Origin: Bryobacter sp.
GTDB taxonomy: Bacteria > Acidobacteriota > Terriglobia > Bryobacterales > Bryobacteraceae
Reading direction: 5' to 3'
Assembly (NCBI GenBank): GCA_022843625.1
Contig: JALHNH010000042.1
Location: 1 to 57,319 of the forward strand
DNA: 57,319 nt
In this document: positions 8,769 to 16,283 of the stretch, piece by piece
How the letters are laid out: the number at the start of each line of letters is the position of its first letter
Numbering within the stretch: the first letter of the stretch is position 1
Translations under genes and position numbers: made by a program
Notes under the pieces: generated by a model
The model's database searches: none
What the model was told of the DNA's origin: nothing
The model's input: only the letters and a program-made list of their open reading frames with translations

Positions 8769-9412
8769 GGAGCGGGCTCCAGACTTGGCGCACTGAGGCC
8801 CGCCTTGGCATAGGTAATCATCTGGCGGAGAACCTCCTGTTTGTCATGAGGGTTGATGAGGCCATGGCTTAAATGTTTCAGCTTTTCTCCGGCGGCCATG
8901 GTGTGGGCGAGCATCCCAATGGTGAAGTGCAGGCGCCAGAAGACTTCGCGTTGGCTGAGGTGAGGCAGGGCCCGGGCGAGAGCAAGAGCAAAGCGGCGGG
9001 CTACCTCGCCCATTTCGGTGACAATCAGGCTTTGCATGGCGCCATGGGGTTCTGTGTAGAGGCGGCCCATCATCTGGCCGATGGTAAAGCCATGATTCTG
9101 AAGGCCGAGTGCCATGTCGATGGTAGGTTCGTAGAAGGCCTGGAGGATGGTTTCTAGAGTGGTGGTTTCGTTTGTTTCGAGGACCTGAAGTCGGGCGATC
9201 CGGCTCTCGTTCATGGGGCGGATGCGGCGGGAATAGACACTTCTCACCAGTTCGTCTTTGGAGTTGAAGTGGTAATTCACGGCAGCGAGATTTACTTTAG
9301 CGTCGCTGGTGATTTGCCGTAGGGAGGTGGCTTCAATGCCGTGGAGGGCGAAGAGTCGTTCGGCGGCGTCGAGAATTCGATCCTTAGTCTCTCGAACATT
9401 TGCTTCATTCAT
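8765..9412 (-). CDS. TetR/AcrR-family regulator of the efflux operon
   Basis: 215 aa. Residues about 8-55 form the TetR helix-turn-helix (RILDAAERLFALHGIEATSLRQITSDAKVNLAAVNYHFNSKDELVRSVYSRRI). The first position of the operon and the divergent palindrome at 9429-9447 argue for autorepression. The C-terminal ligand domain (60-215) begins RRIRPMNESRIARLQVLE, a pattern I associate with PsrA/CecR-like TetR proteins; the ligand cannot be read from sequence. Being the first cistron of a fully overlapping seven-gene unit means its level and the pump's level are coupled. The start ATG at 9412 follows a promoter whose predicted start site lies only about 5 bp upstream. Confidence 0.9.
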   Translation of the reverse strand: MNEANVRETKDRILDAAERLFALHGIEATSLRQITSDAKVNLAAVNYHFNSKDELVRSVYSRRIRPMNESRIARLQVLETNETTTLETILQAFYEPTIDMALGLQNHGFTIGQMMGRLYTEPHGAMQSLIVTEMGEVARRFALALARALPHLSQREVFWRLHFTIGMLAHTMAAGEKLKHLSHGLINPHDKQEVLRQMITYAKAGLSAPSLEPAP

Positions 9413-9423
9413 ACGTTTGTTTG

Positions 9424-9452
9424 ATTGTGAAGGAAATCATTTACTTCGTCAA
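9424..9452 (-). promoter_or_regulatory. Promoter and TetR operator of the efflux operon
   Basis: On the minus strand TTGACG (9452-9447) and CACAAT (9429-9424) are separated by exactly 17 bp. The spacer is almost entirely occupied by the dyad GAAGgAAATcATTTaCTTC (9429-9447), 19 bp with a single mismatched pair around a central base. That is the size and symmetry of a TetR-family operator, and it would block RNA polymerase at the regulator's own promoter. The same dyad overlaps the likely -35 (TTTACT, 9440-9445) of the plus-strand gene starting at 9476, so that gene may share the control. The dyad is seen directly; the regulator assignment is inference. Confidence 0.7.
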
Positions 9453-9462
9453 GAGCCTCATA

Positions 9463-9468
9463 TAGAAT
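9463..9468 (+). promoter_or_regulatory. -10 element TAGAAT, leaderless-type, for the gene at 9476
   Basis: TAGAAT ends 7 nt before the ATG at 9476, so transcription should begin at or next to the start codon. TTTACT at 9440-9445, 17 bp upstream, is a plausible -35. No Shine-Dalgarno sequence lies between. Confidence 0.55.
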
Positions 9469-9475
9469 CTGGGCC

Positions 9476-10576
9476 ATGACCAGACGCGAATTTGCCGGTA
9501 CTGCCGCAGCTGTGGCGGCCCAAGCTCAGACCCAGCGGAGACGGGGGAATGTGCATGAGTTCAGCCCGGGGGTGAAGATCGCGCTGCAATCGGGGTCTGA
9601 CCCAAAGACGGAAGATCTGGATTTCGTGAAGCAACTGGGATTGGAATGGGTGACACTCAATACCTCCGGTGCTGCCGCTAATGTGGAGAATTTCAAGCGG
9701 CTGAAGGCGAATGTAGATGCCGCCGGGCTGAAGGTTTGGAATATCGGCAATGCGAATGTTCACAACATGGAAGAAGTGACGCTGAACCTGCCGGGGCGTG
9801 ACGCAAAGATCGAGGAATACAAGCAGTTCTTGCGGAATCTCGCCGCAACCGGGGTGTACTACACAACATACGCGCATATGGGGAATGGCATCTGGTCGAC
9901 CGAGCGTGAGGTGGTGCGGGGATCAAAGGGAAGAGCCTTTGATCTGGCCAAGGCGGATAAGGGCCAGTGGAATGGGAAGTCGTTTCCGGCTCCGCTCAGC
10001 CATGGGCGCGCTTACACCGAAAAAGAGATTTGGGATAACTACACCTATTGGGTGAACCAGGTGGTTCCGGTAGCGGAAGAAACTGGCATCCGGATCGGGA
10101 TCCACCCGGACGACCCGCCTGTTGAGCCGCTGGGTGGGGTGCCGCGCTGCATCTTCGGCAGTTTTGCCGGCTACAAACGGGCGCTTGAGATTGCCGATTC
10201 AGACAATGTCGGCGTGTGTTTGTGCTGCGGGTGCTGGCTTGAGGGTGGCCCGAAGATGGGCGCCGATGTCATTACGGCAATCAAGTATTTTGCAGAGCGG
10301 AACAAGCTGTGGAAGGTGCACTTCCGCAATGTCGACAAGCCGCTGCCACATTTTGTTGAAACGCACCTCGATGGCGGCTACATGGACATGTACAAGATCA
10401 TGAAGACGCTGGTGGAAGTTGGTTATCGAGGCGCCGTGATTGTAGATCACGTGCCGGAGATGGTGGGCGGGCCCAAAGTTGCCTGGGCCTACAACATCTC
10501 CTACGCCAAGGGTTTGCTGGCACGGGCGATGGAAGAAGTGAAGCGCCCGGCAGGCAGCTTCCGGCCGGGGCTCTAA
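9476..10576 (+). CDS. Mannonate dehydratase-like TIM-barrel protein (UxuA family), Tat-like N terminus
   Basis: 366 aa. UxuA dehydrates D-mannonate to 2-keto-3-deoxy-D-gluconate in glucuronate catabolism. Diagnostic blocks are present: IGIHPDDPPVEPLGGVPR (His210), NVGVCLCCGCWLEGG (cysteine cluster 248-253), KVHFRNV (His282) and ETHLDGGYMDMYKIMK (Asp299). The N terminus MTRREFAGTAAAVAAQAQ looks like a short Tat signal, unusual for UxuA, which is normally cytoplasmic. The protein is shorter than E. coli UxuA (about 394 aa). Periplasmic location and exact substrate are inference; it may act on a related sugar acid. The stop lies 4 bp from the convergent glmS stop. Confidence 0.82.
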   Translation: MTRREFAGTAAAVAAQAQTQRRRGNVHEFSPGVKIALQSGSDPKTEDLDFVKQLGLEWVTLNTSGAAANVENFKRLKANVDAAGLKVWNIGNANVHNMEEVTLNLPGRDAKIEEYKQFLRNLAATGVYYTTYAHMGNGIWSTEREVVRGSKGRAFDLAKADKGQWNGKSFPAPLSHGRAYTEKEIWDNYTYWVNQVVPVAEETGIRIGIHPDDPPVEPLGGVPRCIFGSFAGYKRALEIADSDNVGVCLCCGCWLEGGPKMGADVITAIKYFAERNKLWKVHFRNVDKPLPHFVETHLDGGYMDMYKIMKTLVEVGYRGAVIVDHVPEMVGGPKVAWAYNISYAKGLLARAMEEVKRPAGSFRPGL

Positions 10577-10580
10577 AGGG

Positions 10581-12434
10581 CTATTCGACGGTAACAGACT
10601 TGGCGAGGTTGCGAGGCTGATCTACGTCGCAGCCCAAGCGGACGGCGATGTGATAGGCGAGAAGCTGCATTGGGATGATCTCAAGAAGCGGCAATAGCAA
10701 CTCGTTGGTAACGGGGATTGGGATCACGTAATCAGCCATCTCGGCGATTTCTTTGTCGCCTTCGTTGGAGATCGCTACAACAATGCCACTACGGGCCTTA
10801 ACTTCCTGAATGTTCGAAACCGTCTTTTCGTAGCGGATGCGGCTGTCGGGATCTTCAGGATCGTAAGCAGCCAACACGACTACGGGTAGATTCTCGTCGA
10901 TCAGAGCGTTGGGGCCGTGCTTCATCTCGCCTGCCGGGTAGCCTTCGGCGTGGATGTAGCTGATTTCTTTGAGTTTTAGCGCGCCTTCGAGAGCAATTGG
11001 GAAGTGAACCCCGCGGCCAAGATAGAGAAAGTCCTTGGCTTTGTGCAGGGAACGGGCGAGGTTCTGATAGATCACCTCGGTGGCAAGAACATGTTCCATC
11101 TTGCCCGGGATCTTGAGCGCCTCTTCAATATGGGCACGCACCTGATCGGACGTTAGAGTGCCACGCTCCTGCCCGAGGTAAAGAGCCAAAACGAATAGGG
11201 CAGTGAGCTGACTGGTGAAGGCCTTGGTAGAGGCGACGCCAATTTCAGGGCCGGCGTGTGTCATCAGGGTGCCATTGGCTTCGCGAGTAATCATGGAGCC
11301 GATGACGTTGCAGATGGCAAGAGTAACCGAGCCTTTTTGCTTGGCTTCGCGCTGGGCGGCCAGCGTATCAGCCGTTTCGCCCGATTGCGAGATAACAATG
11401 GTGAGCGTATCAGGAGGAACGATCGGGTCACGATAGCGGAACTCACTGCCGTAATCCACCTCAACCGGGATGCGGCCGAGTTTTTCGATCAGGAACTTCC
11501 CCGCCAGGGCAGCATGCCAACTGGTTCCACAGGCGATGATGCGGATCTGCTTGAACTGGCGCATCTGGTCGGCGGAGATTTGCACTTCATCGAGAAAGGC
11601 CCGGCCAGATTCAGCACCGAGACGACCGAGCATGGTGTCGCGAGTCGAACGCGGCTGCTCGTAGATCTCTTTCTGCATGAAATGCTTGTAGCCACCCTTT
11701 TCGGCCATGATCGGATCCCAATGGATGTGGGAGATCGGACGGCTTACGGGATTGCCCTGGAAGTCGGAAAGAGTGACCCCTTCGGGCGTAAGTACGGCCA
11801 TATCGCCGTCGGTCAGGAAAAACATGTCGCGCGTGTGGCTCAAAATTGCCGGAACGTCAGAGGCGACAAAGTATTCGTTTTCGCCCAAACCAATCACAAC
11901 TGGCGGACCCTGACGGGCAGCAACAATTTTATTCGGGTCTTTGCGAGAAATTACGGCGACGGCAAAGACGCCCTGGATTTGAGAGATTGCGGCGCGAACC
12001 GCAGTCTCAAGATTGCCGCTAAAGGCTTCTTCCACAAGGTGAGCAATGATCTCGGTGTCTGTCTCTGAGAGAAAAACGTGGCCCTTGGCCTGCAGTGCGT
12101 GCCGCAGGGATAGGTAATTTTCGACAATGCCATTGTGGACGACTACCAGATCACCCTTGGAATCACGATGGGGGTGAGCGTTTTCCTCCGTGGGACGGCC
12201 ATGGGTCGCCCAGCGGGTGTGACCGATGCCAAAGCTGCCATCGGTAGGGTTTTGGCGCAACACCTCTTCGAGGTTGCGCAGTTTGCCAGAAGCGCGGCGT
12301 ACAGTAATGGTAGCCGTCTCGTCGTAAACAGCGATACCTGCGGAATCGTATCCGCGGTACTCAAGCCGCTTCAAACCATCCATGATGATCGATACTGCCT
12401 GGCGATTGCCAATGTAGCCTACGATTCCACACAT
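10581..12434 (-). CDS. glmS: Glutamine--fructose-6-phosphate aminotransferase (isomerizing)
   Basis: 617 aa, normal family length (about 609). It makes glucosamine-6-phosphate from fructose-6-phosphate and glutamine, the entry to UDP-GlcNAc for peptidoglycan and lipid A. The N-terminal glutamine amidotransferase domain starts MCGIVGYIGN with the Cys2 nucleophile and continues with GIGHTRWATHGRPTEENAHPH. Two SIS domains follow (ACGTSWHAALAGKFLIEKLGRIPVEV; LYLGRGVHFPIALEGALKLKEISYIHAEGYPAGEMKHGP) and the C terminus ends DQPRNLAKSVTVE, as in the family. It lies 52 bp downstream of purS on the same strand. I see no glmS ribozyme in the short upstream gap. Confidence 0.97.
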   Translation of the reverse strand: MCGIVGYIGNRQAVSIIMDGLKRLEYRGYDSAGIAVYDETATITVRRASGKLRNLEEVLRQNPTDGSFGIGHTRWATHGRPTEENAHPHRDSKGDLVVVHNGIVENYLSLRHALQAKGHVFLSETDTEIIAHLVEEAFSGNLETAVRAAISQIQGVFAVAVISRKDPNKIVAARQGPPVVIGLGENEYFVASDVPAILSHTRDMFFLTDGDMAVLTPEGVTLSDFQGNPVSRPISHIHWDPIMAEKGGYKHFMQKEIYEQPRSTRDTMLGRLGAESGRAFLDEVQISADQMRQFKQIRIIACGTSWHAALAGKFLIEKLGRIPVEVDYGSEFRYRDPIVPPDTLTIVISQSGETADTLAAQREAKQKGSVTLAICNVIGSMITREANGTLMTHAGPEIGVASTKAFTSQLTALFVLALYLGQERGTLTSDQVRAHIEEALKIPGKMEHVLATEVIYQNLARSLHKAKDFLYLGRGVHFPIALEGALKLKEISYIHAEGYPAGEMKHGPNALIDENLPVVVLAAYDPEDPDSRIRYEKTVSNIQEVKARSGIVVAISNEGDKEIAEMADYVIPIPVTNELLLPLLEIIPMQLLAYHIAVRLGCDVDQPRNLAKSVTVE

Positions 12435-12486
12435 AAGTTATTAGAGGCGCTCCTGACCCCGTTGCTGTTTGGAGAGGAAGAGAGAA

Positions 12487-12732
12487 TTAGCCGAGGACTT
12501 CGATTTGAAAATCCTCGATGACCGGATTAGAGAGCACCTCTGCAGAAATAGCTTGCAGTTTTTGTGCCAAAACTTCTTGCGAAGCTTTCGGGTCGAGTTC
12601 GATATCGAAATACTTGCCTTGTCTCACATCCAGAATTTCGTTATGACCCAGTGAATGCAGGGCCTTGGTAATGGTTTGACCCTGGGGGTCGAGGACTGAA
12701 GGTTTCAGCGAAACATGCACACGAGCTTTCAT
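12487..12732 (-). CDS. purS: Phosphoribosylformylglycinamidine synthase subunit PurS
   Basis: 81 aa with start at 12732 (MKARVHVSLKPSVLDPQGQTITKALHSLG). The longer open frame upstream overlaps alaS and carries no family similarity. PurS is the small structural subunit that joins PurL and PurQ in the FGAR amidotransferase of purine synthesis. The 'V-x-LK-x-x-VLDPQG-x-x-I-x-x-AL-x-x-LG' opening and the later VRQGKYFDIEL pattern are diagnostic. purQ and purL are not next to it; the following gene is glmS, another glutamine amidotransferase. It is divergent from alaS with 60 bp between. Confidence 0.9.
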   Translation of the reverse strand: MKARVHVSLKPSVLDPQGQTITKALHSLGHNEILDVRQGKYFDIELDPKASQEVLAQKLQAISAEVLSNPVIEDFQIEVLG

Positions 12733-12792
12733 CGGTATTTCCAGTTTAGGGCAGAGTGCGTGCCAAAGTGGGAAAATGGAATTTCCATTATC

Positions 12793-15312
12793 ATGACCGG
12801 TCATCAAGTTCGCCAGACATTCCTAGATTTCTTCGCTGGACGAGGCCACCGTATTGTGCGCTCGTCTTCTCTTGTACCTGCCAACGACCCTACGCTGTTG
12901 TTTACCAATGCAGGGATGAACCAGTTCAAGGAGATCTTCCTTGGGCAGGAGAAGCGAGACTACTCGCGCGCCACAACATCGCAGAAATGCGTCCGTGCCG
13001 GTGGCAAACACAATGACCTCGAGAACGTCGGCTACACCCGGCGCCATCACACGTTCTTTGAGATGCTCGGGAATTTCAGCTTTGGCGATTACTTCAAGGC
13101 TGAGGCGATCGAGTTTGCCTGGGACCTGATCACGAAGGTTTACGGCCTGCCCAAAGACAAGCTTTACGTCACCGTGTTTCGTGAAGACGATGAAGCCGAG
13201 GAATTGTGGCAGAAAGTTGCCGGGGTGCCAAAATCGCGCATCTTCAGGCTGGATGAGAAGGACAACTTCTGGCAGATGGGCGATACGGGCCCATGCGGAC
13301 CCTGTTCAGAGATTCACTATGACCTCGGTGTAGGCACAGCCGCCCCGGGCCATGAGCATGAAGAGTTTCCGCTCGATGGCGGCGGCCGCTTTGTTGAATT
13401 TTGGAATCTGGTGTTCATGCAGTACGACCGTTCCGCTGAAGGCGTGCTGACGCCGCTGCCCCGGCCGTCGATCGATACAGGCATGGGCCTTGAGCGCATG
13501 GCGGCAATCCTGCAAGGCAAGCTTTCCAATTACGAGTCGGACTTGATTGAGCCGATTCGCGAGAAGGCGGCGCAGTTGCTGGGTGGCAAGATGAAGCCAG
13601 CCACTTTGAATGTGGTGGCTGATCACGCGCGTGCAGCGGAGTTTTTGATTCATGACGGCGTGGTGCCGTCCAACGAAGGCCGCGGCTATGTGTTGCGAAA
13701 GATCATTCGCCGGGCAATTCGGCATGCACGCCGCGACGGTGCCGAGAATCACTTCATGCACCTGATGACGCCATTTGTTGCTGAGTTCATGAGCGGGCCT
13801 TATCCGGAACTGATCGAGAGCTCAGAGCGCGTGGCACGTGTGGTGAAGGAAGAAGAATTGCGCTATGCCACTACCTTTCTGGTGGCAGAGAAGATGTTCC
13901 GCGATGAAGCCAAGACTGCGGTGGGCAATGTATTGCCTGGCCCGGCGGCTTTCAAGCTTTACGACACCTTTGGATTGGGCCTGGATGAACAGGAAGACAT
14001 GGCTCGTGAGCTGGGTTTGAGCATCGATCTGCCGGGTTTTGATGAGGCGATGGAGCAGCAGAAGCAGAGGGCGCGGGCAAGCTGGAAGGGTGCTGAGAAG
14101 ACGCAGGTGAATCCGGCCTTCGCAGAACTGGCCAAGACCAAATTCCTTGCCTACACACATCTGGAAACACCGGCGACTGTGCTTTATGCCAGCGAGACCG
14201 AAGTAGTGCTGGATCAATCCTCTTTCTATGCCGATTCAGGCGGCCAGGTGGGCGATCATGGGGCACTCTTTGACACCGAAAGCGGCGAGAAGCTGGCTGA
14301 TGTGACAGCAGCCGTTTACGGTATGCCGGGCTTGATTGTCCACAAGGTGAAGTCTGTAAAGCCAATCGTGGTGGGACAGACGCTGATGGCTCGCGTGGCG
14401 CCCGAATGGCGCAACGCATCCATGCGGCACCACACCTCAACACACCTCCTGCAGGCTGCCTTGCAGAAGGTCTTGGGCAGGCACGTAAAGCAGGCCGGTA
14501 GCGTCGTAGACCCAACCCGTTTGCGTTTTGACTTTACGCACTATGCAGCGGTAAGTGCCGAGGAGAAGGCCGAAATTGAGCGGCTGGTGAATGAGGAAGT
14601 GCTGGCCAATATCGACGTTACGACAAAGGTAACGGGCCTGGACGAGGCGCTCAGCTCTGGCGCGATGGCGCTCTTTGGCGAGAAGTATGGCGATAGCGTT
14701 CGCGTGGTGAGCATCGGCGAGTTTTCGAAGGAACTCTGCGGCGGCACACACGTGAAGCGCACGGGCGACATTGGTGGCATCAAGATTGTTTACGAGGGCT
14801 CAAGCTCTGCTGGTGTAAGGCGAATGGAAGCCGTGGCCGGGCCACGCGTTACCGAATTCTTTGAAGAGCAGTTGAGCGCCAAAGACGAAGCGCTGGCGCG
14901 GGCCGAGCGCGAGAAGAAGGATCTCGAGCACGCGCTGAATCAGTTGAAAGAACAACTGGCTTATGCGCAGTCTTCCAGCCTGAAGGCAGAAGACCTGAAC
15001 GGCATGAAGGTGCTGCGGGCGAAGCTTGCCAATATGGATCGCGGGCAGATGCGAATGGTGGCCGACGACTTCCTCAACCGCAATGCTGCTGACGTAATCG
15101 TGCTGGGAACCACTACTGCTTCAGGTACGGTTGAGTTTATTTCTGCTGTGCGCAAGGAACTGAACCCCAAGATCCACGCTGGCAACATCATCAAAGCAAT
15201 TAGCGAGATGGTGGGCGGTAAGGGTGGTGGGCGGCCAGATCGCGCCGAAGGCGGCGGCAAGGATGCATCGCAGATTGATGCAGCCCTTGAAAAAGTAGCT
15301 GAACTGCTCTAG
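12793..15312 (+). CDS. alaS: Alanine--tRNA ligase
   Basis: 839 aa, slightly shorter than the usual 870-880. The start at 12793 (MTGHQVRQTFLDFFAGRGHRIVRSSSLVPANDPTLLFTNAGMNQFK) was chosen because the family begins just before this class II aminoacylation core; upstream in-frame codons reach into purS. Other marks are the TRRHHTFFEMLGNFSFGDYFK motif 2 region, the editing-domain zinc site HHTSTH (His547, His551) with CGGTH (Cys649, His653), and a C-Ala domain ending GGKGGGRPDRAEGGG. All zinc ligands of the editing site are intact. It is followed without a gap by ypdA (stop 15310-15312, next ATG 15313). Confidence 0.97.
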   Translation: MTGHQVRQTFLDFFAGRGHRIVRSSSLVPANDPTLLFTNAGMNQFKEIFLGQEKRDYSRATTSQKCVRAGGKHNDLENVGYTRRHHTFFEMLGNFSFGDYFKAEAIEFAWDLITKVYGLPKDKLYVTVFREDDEAEELWQKVAGVPKSRIFRLDEKDNFWQMGDTGPCGPCSEIHYDLGVGTAAPGHEHEEFPLDGGGRFVEFWNLVFMQYDRSAEGVLTPLPRPSIDTGMGLERMAAILQGKLSNYESDLIEPIREKAAQLLGGKMKPATLNVVADHARAAEFLIHDGVVPSNEGRGYVLRKIIRRAIRHARRDGAENHFMHLMTPFVAEFMSGPYPELIESSERVARVVKEEELRYATTFLVAEKMFRDEAKTAVGNVLPGPAAFKLYDTFGLGLDEQEDMARELGLSIDLPGFDEAMEQQKQRARASWKGAEKTQVNPAFAELAKTKFLAYTHLETPATVLYASETEVVLDQSSFYADSGGQVGDHGALFDTESGEKLADVTAAVYGMPGLIVHKVKSVKPIVVGQTLMARVAPEWRNASMRHHTSTHLLQAALQKVLGRHVKQAGSVVDPTRLRFDFTHYAAVSAEEKAEIERLVNEEVLANIDVTTKVTGLDEALSSGAMALFGEKYGDSVRVVSIGEFSKELCGGTHVKRTGDIGGIKIVYEGSSSAGVRRMEAVAGPRVTEFFEEQLSAKDEALARAEREKKDLEHALNQLKEQLAYAQSSSLKAEDLNGMKVLRAKLANMDRGQMRMVADDFLNRNAADVIVLGTTTASGTVEFISAVRKELNPKIHAGNIIKAISEMVGGKGGGRPDRAEGGGKDASQIDAALEKVAELL

Positions 15313-16272
15313 ATGCTAGACGCAATCGTAATTGGCGCGGGGCCTACAGGGCTGGCATGCGGGATTGAGCTGAAGAAGCGGGGTCTCGCGTCGATTCTGA
15401 TCGAAAAGGGTTGCGTTGTGAACTCGCTTTACAACTACCCGACAAATATGGTGTTCTTCACCACACCCGAGTTGCTTGAAATTGGCGGCATCCCGATGAC
15501 GTCGCTCAACGAGAAACCCACCCGGAATGAGGCGCTCAAGTATTACCGCCGCGTCGCGGAGCATTACAAGCTGGATATCCATCAATACGAGCGCGTAGAG
15601 CGTGTCGACGGAGAAGATGGAAATTTCACCGTTGTGACCGATAAGGGTGAATATGGATGTCGCAAGGTGATTTTCTCTACCGGCTACTATGACCTTCCGA
15701 ATTACACCGGAGTACCGGGCGAAGATCTGCCTAAGGTGATTCACTATTACCGGGAAGCGCATCCGTACTACAACTCCGACGTGCTAGTGATTGGGGCCAA
15801 GAACTCAGCCGCCATAGCTGCCCTGGAGCTCTGGTGGACGGGGGCCCGGGTAACCCTGGTGCATCGCGGGCCGGGGATTCACAACCACGTGAAGTACTGG
15901 ATCAAACCAAATATCGAGAACAGGATCAAGAACGGTGAAATCCCGGCTTATTTCAATACGTCTGTAGAGGAGATCCTTGAGGGCGAAGTGGTTCTGAATA
16001 CACCTGAGGGCCATGTCAGGATCAAGAATGATTTTGTCTTCGCAATGACGGGCTACCACCCGGACTTTGAGTTCCTAGAGCGGCACGGCATCCGGCTGAA
16101 TCCTGAAACGAGACGGCCAAACCTGAATCCATTAACCTACGAGACTGAGCGGCCAGGGATGTATCTGGCTGGAGTGCTTGTGGCTGGTGTTTTCACCAAT
16201 GAAGTTTTTATCGAGAATGGACGATTTCACGGAGAGAAGATCGCTCAATCGATTGCTGAAGTTTCTTGTTGA
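15313..16272 (+). CDS. ypdA: YpdA-type FAD/NAD(P) reductase (putative bacillithiol disulfide reductase)
   Basis: 319 aa flavoprotein of the thioredoxin-reductase-like fold. GAGPTG (residues 8-13) is the FAD Rossmann motif; the segment ILIEKGCVVNSLYNYPTNMVFFTTPELLEIGGIPM is typical of YpdA and distinguishes it from TrxB, and there is no redox CxxC. A second dinucleotide site is at VLVIGAKNSAAIAALELW. YpdA (Bdr) reduces bacillithiol disulfide in Firmicutes. Acidobacteria also encode bacillithiol synthesis genes, none of which is in this window, so the substrate is inferred. It is probably co-transcribed with alaS because the genes abut. Confidence 0.85.
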   Translation: MLDAIVIGAGPTGLACGIELKKRGLASILIEKGCVVNSLYNYPTNMVFFTTPELLEIGGIPMTSLNEKPTRNEALKYYRRVAEHYKLDIHQYERVERVDGEDGNFTVVTDKGEYGCRKVIFSTGYYDLPNYTGVPGEDLPKVIHYYREAHPYYNSDVLVIGAKNSAAIAALELWWTGARVTLVHRGPGIHNHVKYWIKPNIENRIKNGEIPAYFNTSVEEILEGEVVLNTPEGHVRIKNDFVFAMTGYHPDFEFLERHGIRLNPETRRPNLNPLTYETERPGMYLAGVLVAGVFTNEVFIENGRFHGEKIAQSIAEVSC

Positions 16273-16283
16273 GGTGTTTTGAA

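Noticed and set aside
10560..10600. Possible glmS ribozyme or terminator near glmS
   Set aside because: A ribozyme would lie upstream of glmS (after 12434), where only 52 bp separate it from purS with no catalytic core visible; near the stop there is no stem followed by T.
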